Shown: positions 41,357 to 49,335, counted from the first letter of the stretch. The stretch: DNA of 50,591 bases from Bacillota bacterium (GCA_023392515.1 JAEVYX010000037.1:1-50591); one strand, 5' to 3'. The notes: generated by a model not told the origin, from the sequence alone. Numbers and translations are program-made.

Positions 41357-41869
41357 ATGCGTAAAAGGATTGCTCTTCTTCTGGTGGTATGCATGGTCTC
41401 CATTCTGGCTATGAGCGCGGTTGCTACAGCCGAACCCAAAATCGGACAGACGACATTTGCAGCCCATGGAACCAAAGCTTTCTGCGTGGCGACCGTCATT
41501 ATGGATGGCGATAAGATCGTTGATGCTCTTATCGACGAATTCCAATTTGTTGATCCCGCTGCCTATTCCATCACCGTTCCCAACCCCGATACCTTTAAAA
41601 ACGCCGATGGGTATGTATTGGTTCCCAAGCGTGCCAACAGCGAAACCTACAGTGCCAACATGGCCACCAAGGGCAATGCTACCCAACCCCTTTTGACCTC
41701 CTATGAAGCCATCGAAGCTTTTGTGGTTGGAAAGACCGTAGCTGAGTTGGAAGAAGCCATCAAAGACAAGACCTCCGAGCAGATGGTAGACGTAGTATCC
41801 GGCAGCACCCTGCAGGACACCCTGGGCTACATCAACGCATTGATCGCCGCCGCCAAGACCGTTCAGTAA
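41357..41869 (+). CDS. small secreted protein with an FMN_bind-like SGST motif
   Basis: A 170-residue exported protein. Signal peptide MRKRIALLLVVCMVSILAMSAVATA is cut before EPKIGQ; no lipobox. The mature part starts with KIGQTTFAAHGTKAFCVATVIMDGDKIVDALIDE, a strand pattern like the opening of FMN_bind domains, and ends with MVDVVSGSTLQDTLGYINAL. This resembles the DxxSGATxxS flavinylation motif but has serine for alanine. Covalent FMN on that threonine is possible but unproven. The ATG at 41357 has GGAGG 8 bases upstream; the frame start 15 bases earlier overlaps that site. Divergent from apbE, it may be a diffusible partner of the nine-domain protein. Confidence 0.75.
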   Translation: MRKRIALLLVVCMVSILAMSAVATAEPKIGQTTFAAHGTKAFCVATVIMDGDKIVDALIDEFQFVDPAAYSITVPNPDTFKNADGYVLVPKRANSETYSANMATKGNATQPLLTSYEAIEAFVVGKTVAELEEAIKDKTSEQMVDVVSGSTLQDTLGYINALIAAAKTVQ

Positions 41870-41884
41870 TATCGCATGAAACCT

Positions 41885-41914
41885 CAATGCCTGCCTTTAT
41901 CGGCAGGCGTTTTT
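41885..41914 (+). terminator. terminator of the small secreted protein gene (first of two copies)
   Basis: Stem GCCTGCC / GGCAGGC (41889-41895, 41902-41908), TTTATC loop, followed by GTTTTTT, 16 bases after the stop codon. An identical 30-base copy occurs at 42118-42147. Confidence 0.9.
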
Positions 41915-41916
41915 TG

Positions 41917-42117
41917 TGCCGAAAAAGTGGCTCCGCCGCTATTTCCAGTCTGCACCCTTCGCCTGTGAGCTATGCTCTACGTGCGGTGAAGGGTGTAAGG
42001 AAACCTTGCTTCGCAAGGCTTCCGAAGCCACCGGGGCTTTGCCCCTTTCAAGTTTCGGATATACAGTCAGAGGGATCTCCCCTCCGACACCTCCCCCAGA
42101 GGTTTTTTGATTGTCTG
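41917..42117. repeat. palindrome-rich 200-base segment between duplicated terminators
   Basis: No gene. The segment holds several hairpins in a row: CACCCTTC ... GAAGGGTG, CCTTGCTTCGCAAGG, CTTCCGAAG-type and GGGGCTTTGCCCC. It ends with CCTCCCCCAGAGGTTTTTTG. Together with the duplicated terminator this looks like an inserted repeat element or a structured RNA. Neither can be settled by eye. Confidence 0.55.
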
Positions 42118-42147
42118 CAATGCCTGCCTTTATCGGCAGGCGTTTTT
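42118..42147 (+). terminator. second, identical copy of the plus-strand terminator
   Basis: The 30 bases match 41885-41914 exactly. The U run is on the plus strand only, although the next gene to the right is on the minus strand. So it terminates no evident gene unless the 41917-42117 segment is transcribed. Confidence 0.8.
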
Positions 42148-42167
42148 GTGTCACGAATTTATTATCA

Positions 42168-42707
42168 TCAGCTCTTTGGTTTATCGCTTAAACGTTTATC
42201 AGGAGCCACTTTCAATGATTTCATAATGGTTTTTGCAGCAATACCCGTCAAAACACCTGTTACAACACCGGTCAGCATTAAGAAAGCAATATATAGCATG
42301 AATATGTTGGCTCTTAAATTTAAAACGATTATAGCCATCAGTATCTGGCCCAAATTATGCAGTACAGCGCCTACGATGCTGACACCAATGATACTAAAAC
42401 CCTTTATCTGCTTTATCAATAGCATGCCCAATATGCTCAAAAGTGCTCCCGACAAGCTATAGATCAGCGTCTGCAAATAGCCGGGATTATATAGAAGGGG
42501 TGATATAACCTTTAGAGCCATTAAGATAAAAGTTTCCTTTACCCCCAGCATGTATAACCCAAAAAGCAATACAGAGTTGGCCAATCCCAGCTTTATTCCG
42601 GGTACTCCCAAATCAAGAGGAAGCAAATGCTCAATATACCCTAAAATAATCATCAGGCTGAGCAGCAATCCCATTAATGCCAGGCGCTGCGCCATGTTCC
42701 TTTTCAC
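42168..42707 (-). CDS. Gx transporter family membrane protein (EetB / HepT component I-like)
   Basis: A 179-residue integral membrane protein with five or six hydrophobic segments. KLGLANSVLLFGLYMLGVKETFILMALKVI is the signature region (in parts: GIKLGLANSVLLFGLYML, VKETFILMALKVI), followed by SLSGALLSILGM and SIVGAVLHNLGQILMA. These fit the family annotated Gx transporter or heptaprenyl diphosphate synthase component I. In Listeria the EetB protein of the flavin electron-transfer locus is, as I recall, of this family. The start is a GTG (42707) with GGAGGG 9 bases upstream, overlapping the stop of the NusG-domain gene (GTGA). It likely works with that gene's product. Confidence 0.82.
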   Translation of the reverse strand: MKRNMAQRLALMGLLLSLMIILGYIEHLLPLDLGVPGIKLGLANSVLLFGLYMLGVKETFILMALKVISPLLYNPGYLQTLIYSLSGALLSILGMLLIKQIKGFSIIGVSIVGAVLHNLGQILMAIIVLNLRANIFMLYIAFLMLTGVVTGVLTGIAAKTIMKSLKVAPDKRLSDKPKS

Positions 42708-43273
42708 GTTGCGCTGCCCTCCGCATCCGAAACCGTCAATAGCTCCAATACAACCTGATTGGGCAGGCAGATGATCATATTACCCAGTACACGTGTTTCC
42801 ATGTTATCTAATGTGACAGTCCCTTGCTCGATACAATTCTGATTATCACAAGTGGCCGATTTCATTACGATACTATCTCTTGTAACGTGAATCACGTTTT
42901 CTTTTCCGTCATCCTGAGTCAGAACATAGTCTGTTTCCTTATTGAGCGGAATTGGCTTATATTTTGTGCTTCCCACCGTAATCCGAAGATAGGCAATAGC
43001 ATCCTCCGCATTTACATCTGGCTGCTGGGTCAAGTCCACATAAACCGTCGCCTGTACGGGTACAGCAGGAGACTTGTCCGGTGTCGGGGTAGCAGACACG
43101 GTATCATCCTGAGAAGGCCAAGGCGTTTGCGTAACCTCCTGCAGCATGCCGTTGACATTCTCTCCGGAAAGCAGGTTTCCTCTTTCTCTGCCACCGACGC
43201 GGATGACTACAAACAATGCAAGCGCTCCAAGCAGTGCGATGCAAATAATCCACCAATCTTTGCGTTTCAACAT
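42704..43273 (-). CDS. NusG domain II-containing membrane-anchored protein (EetA-like)
   Basis: 189 residues. One N-terminal membrane helix (WWIICIALLGALALFVVI), then a proline/threonine-rich linker (residues about 45-75), then a NusG_II domain with ENVIHVTRDSIVMKSATCD, the CDNQNCIEQG cysteine pair and MIICLPNQVVLEL. This is a secreted-side NusG_II, not the transcription factor NusG. Such proteins co-occur with Gx transporter proteins in flavin electron-transfer loci (EetA of Listeria, from memory). The ATG at 43273 has AAAGG 6 bases upstream. Coupled by a 4-base overlap to the membrane protein gene. Confidence 0.83.
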   Translation of the reverse strand: MLKRKDWWIICIALLGALALFVVIRVGGRERGNLLSGENVNGMLQEVTQTPWPSQDDTVSATPTPDKSPAVPVQATVYVDLTQQPDVNAEDAIAYLRITVGSTKYKPIPLNKETDYVLTQDDGKENVIHVTRDSIVMKSATCDNQNCIEQGTVTLDNMETRVLGNMIICLPNQVVLELLTVSDAEGSAT

Positions 43274-43345
43274 AGGTATCCTTTCTTTGCCGGTTATAAA
43301 AAGCAAAAGGCCATGGACAGGGTTTGATAGTCCACAAGCTTCTTC

Positions 43346-43375
43346 ATTCTACATGGTGAAAAGCCCATTTGTCAA
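43346..43375 (-). promoter_or_regulatory. candidate promoter of the NusG-II/Gx transporter operon
   Basis: TTGACA (43370-43375), 18-base spacer, TAGAAT (43346-43351) on the minus strand, about 70 bases before the start codon. The -10 is the same TAGAAT as at the small secreted protein promoter. Confidence 0.65.
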
Positions 43376-43594
43376 TTATCCCGCAGCCGCTAAACCCGCC
43401 AGAATGCGTACTGATAGAAAAATTGATAAATTCTTAACATATACATTTATTTCCCTCTCCCTTGTCAATGTCCATAGCATGACATAGCATCCCCTCTCAG
43501 GCTATTTTCAATGTCAAATAGGAAGTAAATGCTTTCAAGTTAAAATTGTGCCGGCAGACGCTTATCGTTTAAGCAACGGTCTATCCACCTGAAA

Positions 43595-43630
43595 GAAACC
43601 CGCTCTGGACTTTCGTCTGAAGCGGGTTTC
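43595..43630 (-). terminator. terminator of the VanW-family gene
   Basis: Perfect 10-base arms GAAACCCGCT / AGCGGGTTTC (43595-43604, 43621-43630). On the minus strand only a short U run (UUUC) follows. It lies 38 bases after the stop codon. Confidence 0.7.
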
Positions 43631-43667
43631 TCAAAAGTTTTATCGTTTAAGGCAAGCCGTGGTCAAG

Positions 43668-45437
43668 CTAATTGTATTCAACAGTACGTTGAAACGCCCG
43701 ATAGGTGGAAGTACACAGCTTTTCCCGTTTGATTTCATTGCCATCCCGATACCATACCTTATAGGTATCTACCACATATCCTGTCCGCGCCTGTATGGTC
43801 TCCTTGCTGCTGCCAACGGGCAAGCTGGTGTTTTGTACGTATTTCACATCAGAAGGGGCCTTTAACGTTCTCACGACTTCTGATTGCAAATCGATCATGA
43901 CGCCTGTACCCAGCCCCATGCCGTATATTTCTACCGTTACCTTTCTGTTGTTGTAATAGGCAATGATAAAAACTGGCGTATTTCTATTGTTTTTGAATTT
44001 GAAATCCAGGTTCGGCCAGTTAACCGTGGCATCCAAGCCCTTCGCTACATAGGAACTTGGCCAGGCATGGGGGCTGCGGTCTACAATTTCCAAATCAGCT
44101 CTGGCCACGGCATTGAATAAGGTGCTGGAAGTCTGACATACACCACCGCCAATATCCGGCACGCTCTGCCCGCCAGATATGGCAATAGCTTCTTTGTAGC
44201 CCTTGGCTTCCGTACGCTGGCCGGTGGTAGCATTAAAGGAAAAGGTCTCCCCCGGCATTACCGTACGTCCATTGATAGCCTGAGCTGACAAATTGACATT
44301 GGTATTACGGTTCGAATTGCTGGTGGTTTCCGTCGTGTAGGAGGACACCAGTTTGAAGTTGTTCATTAACTCCACCTTGGTGACCTTGGGTGTTATGATC
44401 TCAGGTTCGATGGTAATAGCCGTGCCGTATTCCCGTGCATCCAGCTTGGCAATGACCTGTTGGTAAAGCGCATCTCCATTCACTTGCACACCAACAGATT
44501 CATCAGAAAAAGTAAAGCTTTTCGTACTAAAATCAAAAGACTGCACCTGAGCATCCACCGCATCCCGGTTTACATAAGAAACGATGGCGTCGACAAGGCT
44601 GCGCACCGTCGCCGTATCGTAGGTCATTTCGGAAGTGAAATTTGCCCCTTCCGTGCGCAGACTCAGCGCTTTCTCCAGTCGCTGGGAAAAAGGCGTCACA
44701 TCCGTCCCGCTCAGTGCTGTTGTATTTTGCCTGCCCAAAGCGTAAGCCTTGGCCAGTACCTGATCCACATTTCGCGTGATAGGCACCCGCTGGTTGTCAA
44801 TCAGCCAGCTCTTATTGCCTATATTCACTGTAACAGAAAAAGGAGAGGCCGTTTGCTGGGCGCTTGTTGCCAAGGCGGCCCGCGCCTCATCTATTGTCAT
44901 ATCCCCTACGTGTATACCGTCAATATATACCCCGGGAAAGATTGTATCCCGCTCCAAATAGGTCCTGTATTGGCGGTATTGAGATTGCCGGCCATTATCC
45001 CACGTAATGATCCGTCCGTTTGCAAAGGCATAATTGGGCATGCCTGTCCAAAATGTACCTAACAACTGGGGGGACACAAGCAAACCCAAGCTAACGATGA
45101 CAAGCGTACAAACCACAATCACCGTAGCACATAAAAACGGATGTTTGTTCTTTTTTCTTTTTTTCTTGGGAGGATCGTCAAAATCATCATTCCAGCCGCC
45201 ATCCTGTCCGTTATTGAACAGTCGTGCATCATCCCCATTATTTCCTTGGCTCATGATGATGCGGGACATTTGGGACCGGCGGGAAGCGCTTGCTACCGGT
45301 CTGCGGCCAGGATTTGCGGCATGAACTGCGGCTGTTTCCCGCCCGGAGAATGGCTGAGTCACAGGCCTTGCATGAACAACCCTCGGCCGCTGTGCCTGTG
45401 TCCTTTCCTGGGTCTCGCCGGGAGAGGTATGATCCAT
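43668..45437 (-). CDS. VanW family protein with PG-binding and G5-like domains
   Basis: A 589-residue cell-envelope protein. A long, polar cytosolic N-terminus rich in R, Q and P leads to a basic KKKRKKNKHPF stretch and one membrane helix (residues about 100-125). Outside follow two peptidoglycan-binding-4-like repeats (residues about 145-370). The VanW domain has GRTVMPGETFSFNATTGQRT and GGGVCQTSSTLFNAVARA. A C-terminal G5-like domain (EVVRTLKAPSDVKYV to the end) completes it. Function of VanW proteins is not established. The ATG at 45437 has AAGGAG 9 bases upstream; promoter TTGATT/TATAAG lies at 45468-45496. Confidence 0.88.
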   Translation of the reverse strand: MDHTSPGETQERTQAQRPRVVHARPVTQPFSGRETAAVHAANPGRRPVASASRRSQMSRIIMSQGNNGDDARLFNNGQDGGWNDDFDDPPKKKRKKNKHPFLCATVIVVCTLVIVSLGLLVSPQLLGTFWTGMPNYAFANGRIITWDNGRQSQYRQYRTYLERDTIFPGVYIDGIHVGDMTIDEARAALATSAQQTASPFSVTVNIGNKSWLIDNQRVPITRNVDQVLAKAYALGRQNTTALSGTDVTPFSQRLEKALSLRTEGANFTSEMTYDTATVRSLVDAIVSYVNRDAVDAQVQSFDFSTKSFTFSDESVGVQVNGDALYQQVIAKLDAREYGTAITIEPEIITPKVTKVELMNNFKLVSSYTTETTSNSNRNTNVNLSAQAINGRTVMPGETFSFNATTGQRTEAKGYKEAIAISGGQSVPDIGGGVCQTSSTLFNAVARADLEIVDRSPHAWPSSYVAKGLDATVNWPNLDFKFKNNRNTPVFIIAYYNNRKVTVEIYGMGLGTGVMIDLQSEVVRTLKAPSDVKYVQNTSLPVGSSKETIQARTGYVVDTYKVWYRDGNEIKREKLCTSTYRAFQRTVEYN

Positions 45438-45467
45438 GCCGTACGCTCCTTTTCTTAGCACCTTATT

Positions 45468-45496
45468 CTTATAGAATCAACACTTGAACCAATCAA
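45468..45496 (-). promoter_or_regulatory. promoter of the VanW-family gene
   Basis: TTGATT (45491-45496), 17-base spacer, TATAAG (45468-45473) on the minus strand, about 30 bases before the start codon. Confidence 0.65.
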
Positions 45497-45522
45497 TTTC
45501 TTGCATCGTTAAAAAATAATTT

Positions 45523-46149
45523 CTATTCCCCATGCAGCATTTTGAAAGAAAGGATTTGCAGGCTGTCACTTAAATGAACATTGACTACAATAACTCCTTC
45601 CGGATGTACAAGATCCGTAGGAGCAAAATTCCAGATTGCCTTTATGCCCTGATTAACCAGCCTGTCGAGCGTCTGCTGGGCGCCTTTAGCCGGCACTGCC
45701 AATACGGCAATATCCACCTGATTGCTGCTTATAAACGATTCCAGTTCGTCCAGCGGCCGAACCGGGAAGCCGGACACTTCGCCATGGATTTTTGCCGGAT
45801 CAACATCAAACAACGCCACCGTTTCAAAGCCTTCCCGGCTAAAAGTGGGGTAATTTGCAACTGCCCGGCCAATATTTCCCGCGCCGATGATGATCATCCT
45901 GTGTTTCTTGTCTACACCGAGTATCTCCCCGATATGTCCTTTGAGCTTGGATACTTCATACCCATATCCCTGACGCCCAAAACCGCCAAAACAATTAATG
46001 TCCTGCCGGATTTGGGAGGCGGTAAGCTGCATACGATTTCCCAGCTCCTGAGATGAGATTTGCTGCACCCCAGCCGCTTCCAATTCTCTCAGGTGCCTGT
46101 AATATCCCGGCAGCCTTCGAATCACAGCATCCGATACATATCCCGCCAC
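45523..46149 (-). CDS. rex: redox-sensing transcriptional repressor Rex
   Basis: NADH/NAD+ sensor that represses fermentation and respiration genes. Winged HTH at residues about 2-65 (SDAVIRRLPGYYRHLREL, ISSQELGNRMQLTASQIRQD), then the Rex hallmark CFGGFGRQGYGY, and a Rossmann domain with IIIGAGNIGRAVANY. NVHLSDSLQILSFKM is the domain-swapped C-terminal helix. A GTG at 46149, 7 bases after AAGGGGG, gives a normal 208 aa; the longer frame has no ribosome binding site. In anaerobes Rex would sense the NADH pool that also feeds flavin-based electron export. Confidence 0.95.
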   Translation of the reverse strand: MAGYVSDAVIRRLPGYYRHLRELEAAGVQQISSQELGNRMQLTASQIRQDINCFGGFGRQGYGYEVSKLKGHIGEILGVDKKHRMIIIGAGNIGRAVANYPTFSREGFETVALFDVDPAKIHGEVSGFPVRPLDELESFISSNQVDIAVLAVPAKGAQQTLDRLVNQGIKAIWNFAPTDLVHPEGVIVVNVHLSDSLQILSFKMLHGE

Positions 46150-46228
46150 AAGTAATCCCCCTTTAACGTTTTTCTCCGGCAAGCGCATTGGCAAAAGCAG
46201 GCCTACCCTATATGATTGTTAGATTTTC

Positions 46229-46257
46229 ATTATAGCATTTTACCATTTTTCTGGCAA
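46229..46257 (-). promoter_or_regulatory. rex promoter
   Basis: TTGCCA (46252-46257), 17-base spacer, TATAAT (46229-46234) on the minus strand. TTGTTAG just downstream is at most a Rex half site. Confidence 0.8.
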
Positions 46258-46291
46258 GAAATAGACTTTCGTTTTTTTTCATTAAATATAC

Positions 46292-46323
46292 AAAAAATCC
46301 AGGAGGCAGCTTACGCTTCCTCC
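46292..46323 (-). terminator. terminator after the response regulator gene
   Basis: Arms GGAGGCAGC (46302-46310) and GCTTCCTCC (46315-46323) with one mismatch and a TTAC loop, followed on the minus strand by UGGA then U6. It ends the nfeD-floA-hypothetical-regulator unit. Confidence 0.78.
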
Positions 46324-46336
46324 CGAAATGCAGCAT

Positions 46337-47086
46337 TCAGGAAAACATGCGCTCCAATTCCTCATATTTCTCATGGGTAATGAGCGCGTCATGATGAGTA
46401 CCGTTGAGCTGTACCACATAAGTCCATCTGCCATAGGGTGTTATGGATTTAATTTGATTCAGATTGATGATATAAGATTTGTGGCACCGGTAAAACACGC
46501 TGGCATCCAACCGTGCCTCCGTATCACCCAAAGAATCACTGGTTACAAACCGCCCATCCCCGGAGGTGTATATCACCGTGGCGCGTTCTTCCCTTTGCAC
46601 AAGCAGGATATCCTTCATATCAATAAAACTGACGCCATCCCGGTGATGGAGCATCAGCCGGCCCGCTACCGCCTTGCTTTGCGGTTTAAGGAGGGGCAAG
46701 GGTTTTTCTTCCCTTCTTGATATACGATCCCTGGCTCGTTCCAGCGTCATGATCACGCGGTCAACCTTGAAGGGCTTGATAAGGTAATCGAAAGCATACA
46801 CCTCAAAAGCATCGCCCATATATTGATCGTGAGCTGTAGCAAAGATAATAACCGTGGCAGGATTCGTATCCTGAATGATCCGAGCGCATTCCACCCCGCT
46901 CATGCCAGGCATCTCCACATCAAGAAAAACCACCTGTGGATGGTTTTTCTCAACCAGCTCAATCAATTTGAGGCCGTCTTCCGCCTCTCCCGCCAGGGTA
47001 AAACCCTCTACCTTGGCAATCATATGGCGCATCACCGTCCGCATGCCGCTGTCATCATCGGCAATCACCACACGGATATCGTTCAA
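46337..47086 (-). CDS. LytTR family response regulator
   Basis: Two-component regulator. Receiver domain (residues 1-120): acidic pair IADDD, phosphorylation site VVFLDVEMPGMSG, conserved T in IIFATAHDQY and K in FDYLIKPF. DNA-binding LytTR domain (residues about 140-249): DILLVQREERATVIYTS and VFYRCHKSYIINLNQIKSI. No histidine kinase gene is adjacent, so it is an orphan here. Its ATG overlaps the stop of the upstream unknown gene by 4 bases, tying it to that gene and floA. Confidence 0.92.
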   Translation of the reverse strand: MNDIRVVIADDDSGMRTVMRHMIAKVEGFTLAGEAEDGLKLIELVEKNHPQVVFLDVEMPGMSGVECARIIQDTNPATVIIFATAHDQYMGDAFEVYAFDYLIKPFKVDRVIMTLERARDRISRREEKPLPLLKPQSKAVAGRLMLHHRDGVSFIDMKDILLVQREERATVIYTSGDGRFVTSDSLGDTEARLDASVFYRCHKSYIINLNQIKSITPYGRWTYVVQLNGTHHDALITHEKYEELERMFS

Positions 47087-47682
47087 CGGTATCCCCCCAG
47101 CCTTCTCCTATTGCACGGCCTTGTCAGAATTTCATTCATTACCACAGCCTGCAAAAGTGAGTCCTTGGTAAATTGAAGCTTAATTTCCGAACCTTCTGTG
47201 ATAGTCTCTGTCATTAATAAAGACCTATCACCCATAGATTGTGCATCTGCCTCCAGCCAGGATTCAGTCAAACGGCTTTCCATCCGGCTACCAAAGGATT
47301 CTGCGGAGCCCTCTACAATGCCTCCGGCTCTGCCTTCTAAAGAAATCCCTTCCGAAATGCCTGCTTGTTCCACTGCCAGCCTGCCGCTTCTTTCGCCTTG
47401 CGAGGATGTTGCAGGCCACCACTTTTGTGATTTTTCCATAGAGGCTGCCGGAATCTTTTGCATCGAGTCTACTCCGGTACTGCCAACCTTAGGCGGGTAT
47501 GATAGTTTTTTCCCGTCCTGCTCCATCTTTTCCAAGGCATCGGTGAAACTGCCCATCATCTTTCTCCAGGGCTGTTCCGGCGCAGTGCCTGCGCCTCCCT
47601 TGGCGTTTCCGCCTTGCCTTTTCGCATTTTTTATCACGCTGTTAATGATCCCAATGATCGCAAACAGGATAAAGATTTCCAT
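47083..47682 (-). CDS. hypothetical membrane-anchored protein
   Basis: Not recognised. 199 residues from the ATG at 47682 (AAAGGGG about 9 bases upstream). A single N-terminal hydrophobic stretch (IFILFAIIGIINSVI) is followed by a basic, glycine-rich segment, a short helical part (WRKMMGSFTDALEKMEQDG) and a long low-complexity polar region rich in S, E and G. The C-terminus is basic. It has no cysteine motif or catalytic signature I can name. It is coupled to the LytTR regulator (4-base overlap) and 81 bases after floA, so a role in the FloA membrane domain or in signalling to the regulator is possible. Confidence 0.65.
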   Translation of the reverse strand: MEIFILFAIIGIINSVIKNAKRQGGNAKGGAGTAPEQPWRKMMGSFTDALEKMEQDGKKLSYPPKVGSTGVDSMQKIPAASMEKSQKWWPATSSQGERSGRLAVEQAGISEGISLEGRAGGIVEGSAESFGSRMESRLTESWLEADAQSMGDRSLLMTETITEGSEIKLQFTKDSLLQAVVMNEILTRPCNRRRLGGYR

Positions 47683-47763
47683 AGACTGTTTCCCCTTTCC
47701 TCTCCCCTTTGGCGCAGTTATTGCCTGCACCAAAGGGGAAAGTGATCTCCATTTCGAAAAGCA

Positions 47764-48762
47764 TTATTTCTTCTTTGCTTCTTCGCTGGCGGAAGAGGGT
47801 GTTGTTACTTTGGCAATGCCGTCACGCATAGAGGTATCGGCAATTACATTTTGCATTTGGTAGTAGTCCATAACGCCCAGCTTGCCATCCCGCAATGCGC
47901 TGGCCATAGCCCGGGGTACTTCGGCTTCCGCCTCCACAACTTTGGCTCGCATCTCCTGAACGGAAGCGCGCATTTCCTGCTCGTGAGCCACAGCCATTGC
48001 CCGGCGTTCCTCCGCTTTGGCCTGGGCAATACGCCGGTCGGCCTCCGCCTGGTCCATCTGCAACTGGGCACCAATGTTGCGGCCCACATCCACATCGGCA
48101 ATATCGATGGAAAGAATTTCAAAAGCAGTTCCGGCATCCAAACCCTTGTTCAAAACTGTGCGGCTGATCAAATCCGGGTTTTCCAGCACCTGCTTGTGTG
48201 TTTCCGCGGAACCTACGGTGGTAACGATGCCCTCGCCGACACGGGCGATAATGGTCTCTTCCCCGGCACCGCCGACCAAACGCTCGATGTTGGTGCGAAC
48301 CGTAACACGGGCTTTTGCTTTCAGCTCTATACCGTCTTTTGCAATGGCAGCCACCACCGGCGTTTCAATAACCTTCGGGGTAACGCTCATCTGAACGGCC
48401 TGGAATACATCGCGGCCGGCAAGGTCGATTGCGCAAGCCTTTTCAAAGGCCATTTCGATGTTGGCACGCTGGGCTGCAATCAGTGCGTTGATCACCCGGT
48501 CCACATTACCGCCTGCAAGGAAGTGAGTCTCCAGCTTGGAGATTGTCAAATTCAGGCCGGCTTTATTTGCCTTAATCAAAGGAAGCACAAGCCGCTGAGG
48601 CTGAATGCGCCGGATGCGCATACCCACCAGGGTACCTATGGAGATATGTACGCCGGAAGCCAAGGCGCTGACCCACAAACCAATAGGGAAAAACCGGAAG
48701 AAAATTGTCAGAACCACCAAGGCAATAGCTACAATGAATACGATCCAGATATACGCTTCCAT
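47764..48762 (-). CDS. floA: flotillin-like protein FloA (SPFH family)
   Basis: Scaffold of bacterial functional membrane microdomains. N-terminal membrane hairpin (residues about 3-30), then HISIGTLVGMRIRRIQPQRLVLPLIKA, the GGNVDRVINALIAAQRANIEM segment and PKVIETPVVAAIAKDGIELKAKARVTVR of the SPFH domain. A coiled coil (QAKAEERRAMAVAHEQEMRA) with EA repeats follows. Very close in layout to Bacillus FloA (331 aa). The second ATG at 48762 has GAGGAG 8 bases upstream; the first, 6 bases earlier, is too near it. Confidence 0.95.
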   Translation of the reverse strand: MEAYIWIVFIVAIALVVLTIFFRFFPIGLWVSALASGVHISIGTLVGMRIRRIQPQRLVLPLIKANKAGLNLTISKLETHFLAGGNVDRVINALIAAQRANIEMAFEKACAIDLAGRDVFQAVQMSVTPKVIETPVVAAIAKDGIELKAKARVTVRTNIERLVGGAGEETIIARVGEGIVTTVGSAETHKQVLENPDLISRTVLNKGLDAGTAFEILSIDIADVDVGRNIGAQLQMDQAEADRRIAQAKAEERRAMAVAHEQEMRASVQEMRAKVVEAEAEVPRAMASALRDGKLGVMDYYQMQNVIADTSMRDGIAKVTTPSSASEEAKKK

Positions 48763-48831
48763 GGTCATTTCTCCTCTCTATCTTACGGGCTATATCCACC
48801 GGTCCGCCTTTATTCGGCGCCGGATCACCTC

Positions 48832-49335
48832 TTAGCCACTAATTTTACGAACCATGATTCTGGCGCCTTCCACCTGTTCAATACGTACAGGCGTATTAGC
48901 CGGCACAAAATCCCCCTGGGAGACTACATTCAGCCGCACCCCGTCAAATTCAGCGATTCCGGCAGGGCGGAGCACTGTGGTGGTAATCCCTTCCTTGCCC
49001 AGGAACACATCCATATCTGTCGTAGCACTATATCCTTCTGCCAAGCTTTCTTCGTGATTCAATATAATGCTCGACTTGGATAGTTTTCCCTTTGCGGCAG
49101 ATTTGAGGGAGATGGATATTGCAATAGCAATGACGGCAAGAATGATAATGGTCATCCCCAGCGCAGCAATCGGTCCGTGCGTCCGCCAGGTAAGGTATAT
49201 GGTAACAAACTCCAAAATTACACCTGATATTCCCGGCAAGCCAAAGCCTGGCAGGAATACTTCCACTACCAGCAAGCCAATGCCTACCAAAAAACAGGCG
49301 ATAATGGGCAAATTCGCCACGATGAAATCCAGCAT
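48832..49335 (-). CDS. NfeD family membrane protein
   Basis: Short NfeD (167 aa) without protease domain. Two or three membrane helices with LLVVEVFLPGFGLPGISG, then IAALGMTIIILAVIAIAIS, and a C-terminal OB-fold (GKEGITTTVLRPAGIAEFDGVRLNVVSQG in parts: TTVLRPAGIAEFDG, LNVVSQGDFV). NfeD and FloA genes are commonly paired and act together in membrane organisation. GGAGGGG lies 6 bases before the ATG. An extended -10 promoter (TGGTATACT, 49363-49371) precedes it. Confidence 0.92.
   Translation of the reverse strand: MLDFIVANLPIIACFLVGIGLLVVEVFLPGFGLPGISGVILEFVTIYLTWRTHGPIAALGMTIIILAVIAIAISISLKSAAKGKLSKSSIILNHEESLAEGYSATTDMDVFLGKEGITTTVLRPAGIAEFDGVRLNVVSQGDFVPANTPVRIEQVEGARIMVRKISG

Larger units (their letters stand above)
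43274..43667. other. intergenic region between vanW-like gene and the NusG-II operon
   Basis: No gene seen in 394 bases. Minus strand: candidate promoter TTGACA (43370-43375), 18-base spacer, TAGAAT (43346-43351) for the NusG-II/Gx pair. A second candidate, TTGACA followed 17 bases later by TGTATA, lies near 43450-43480. The vanW terminator hairpin (43595-43630) is at the right end. Confidence 0.6.

Noticed and set aside
42118..42147. Terminator of the minus-strand Gx transporter gene
   Set aside because: The U run exists only on the plus strand; on the minus strand the stem is followed by AUUGCAG, so it would not terminate that gene.
47851..49083. 410-residue plus-strand frame opposite floA and nfeD
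   Set aside because: Antisense to two strongly conserved genes; His/Cys-rich composition without motif indicates chance openness.
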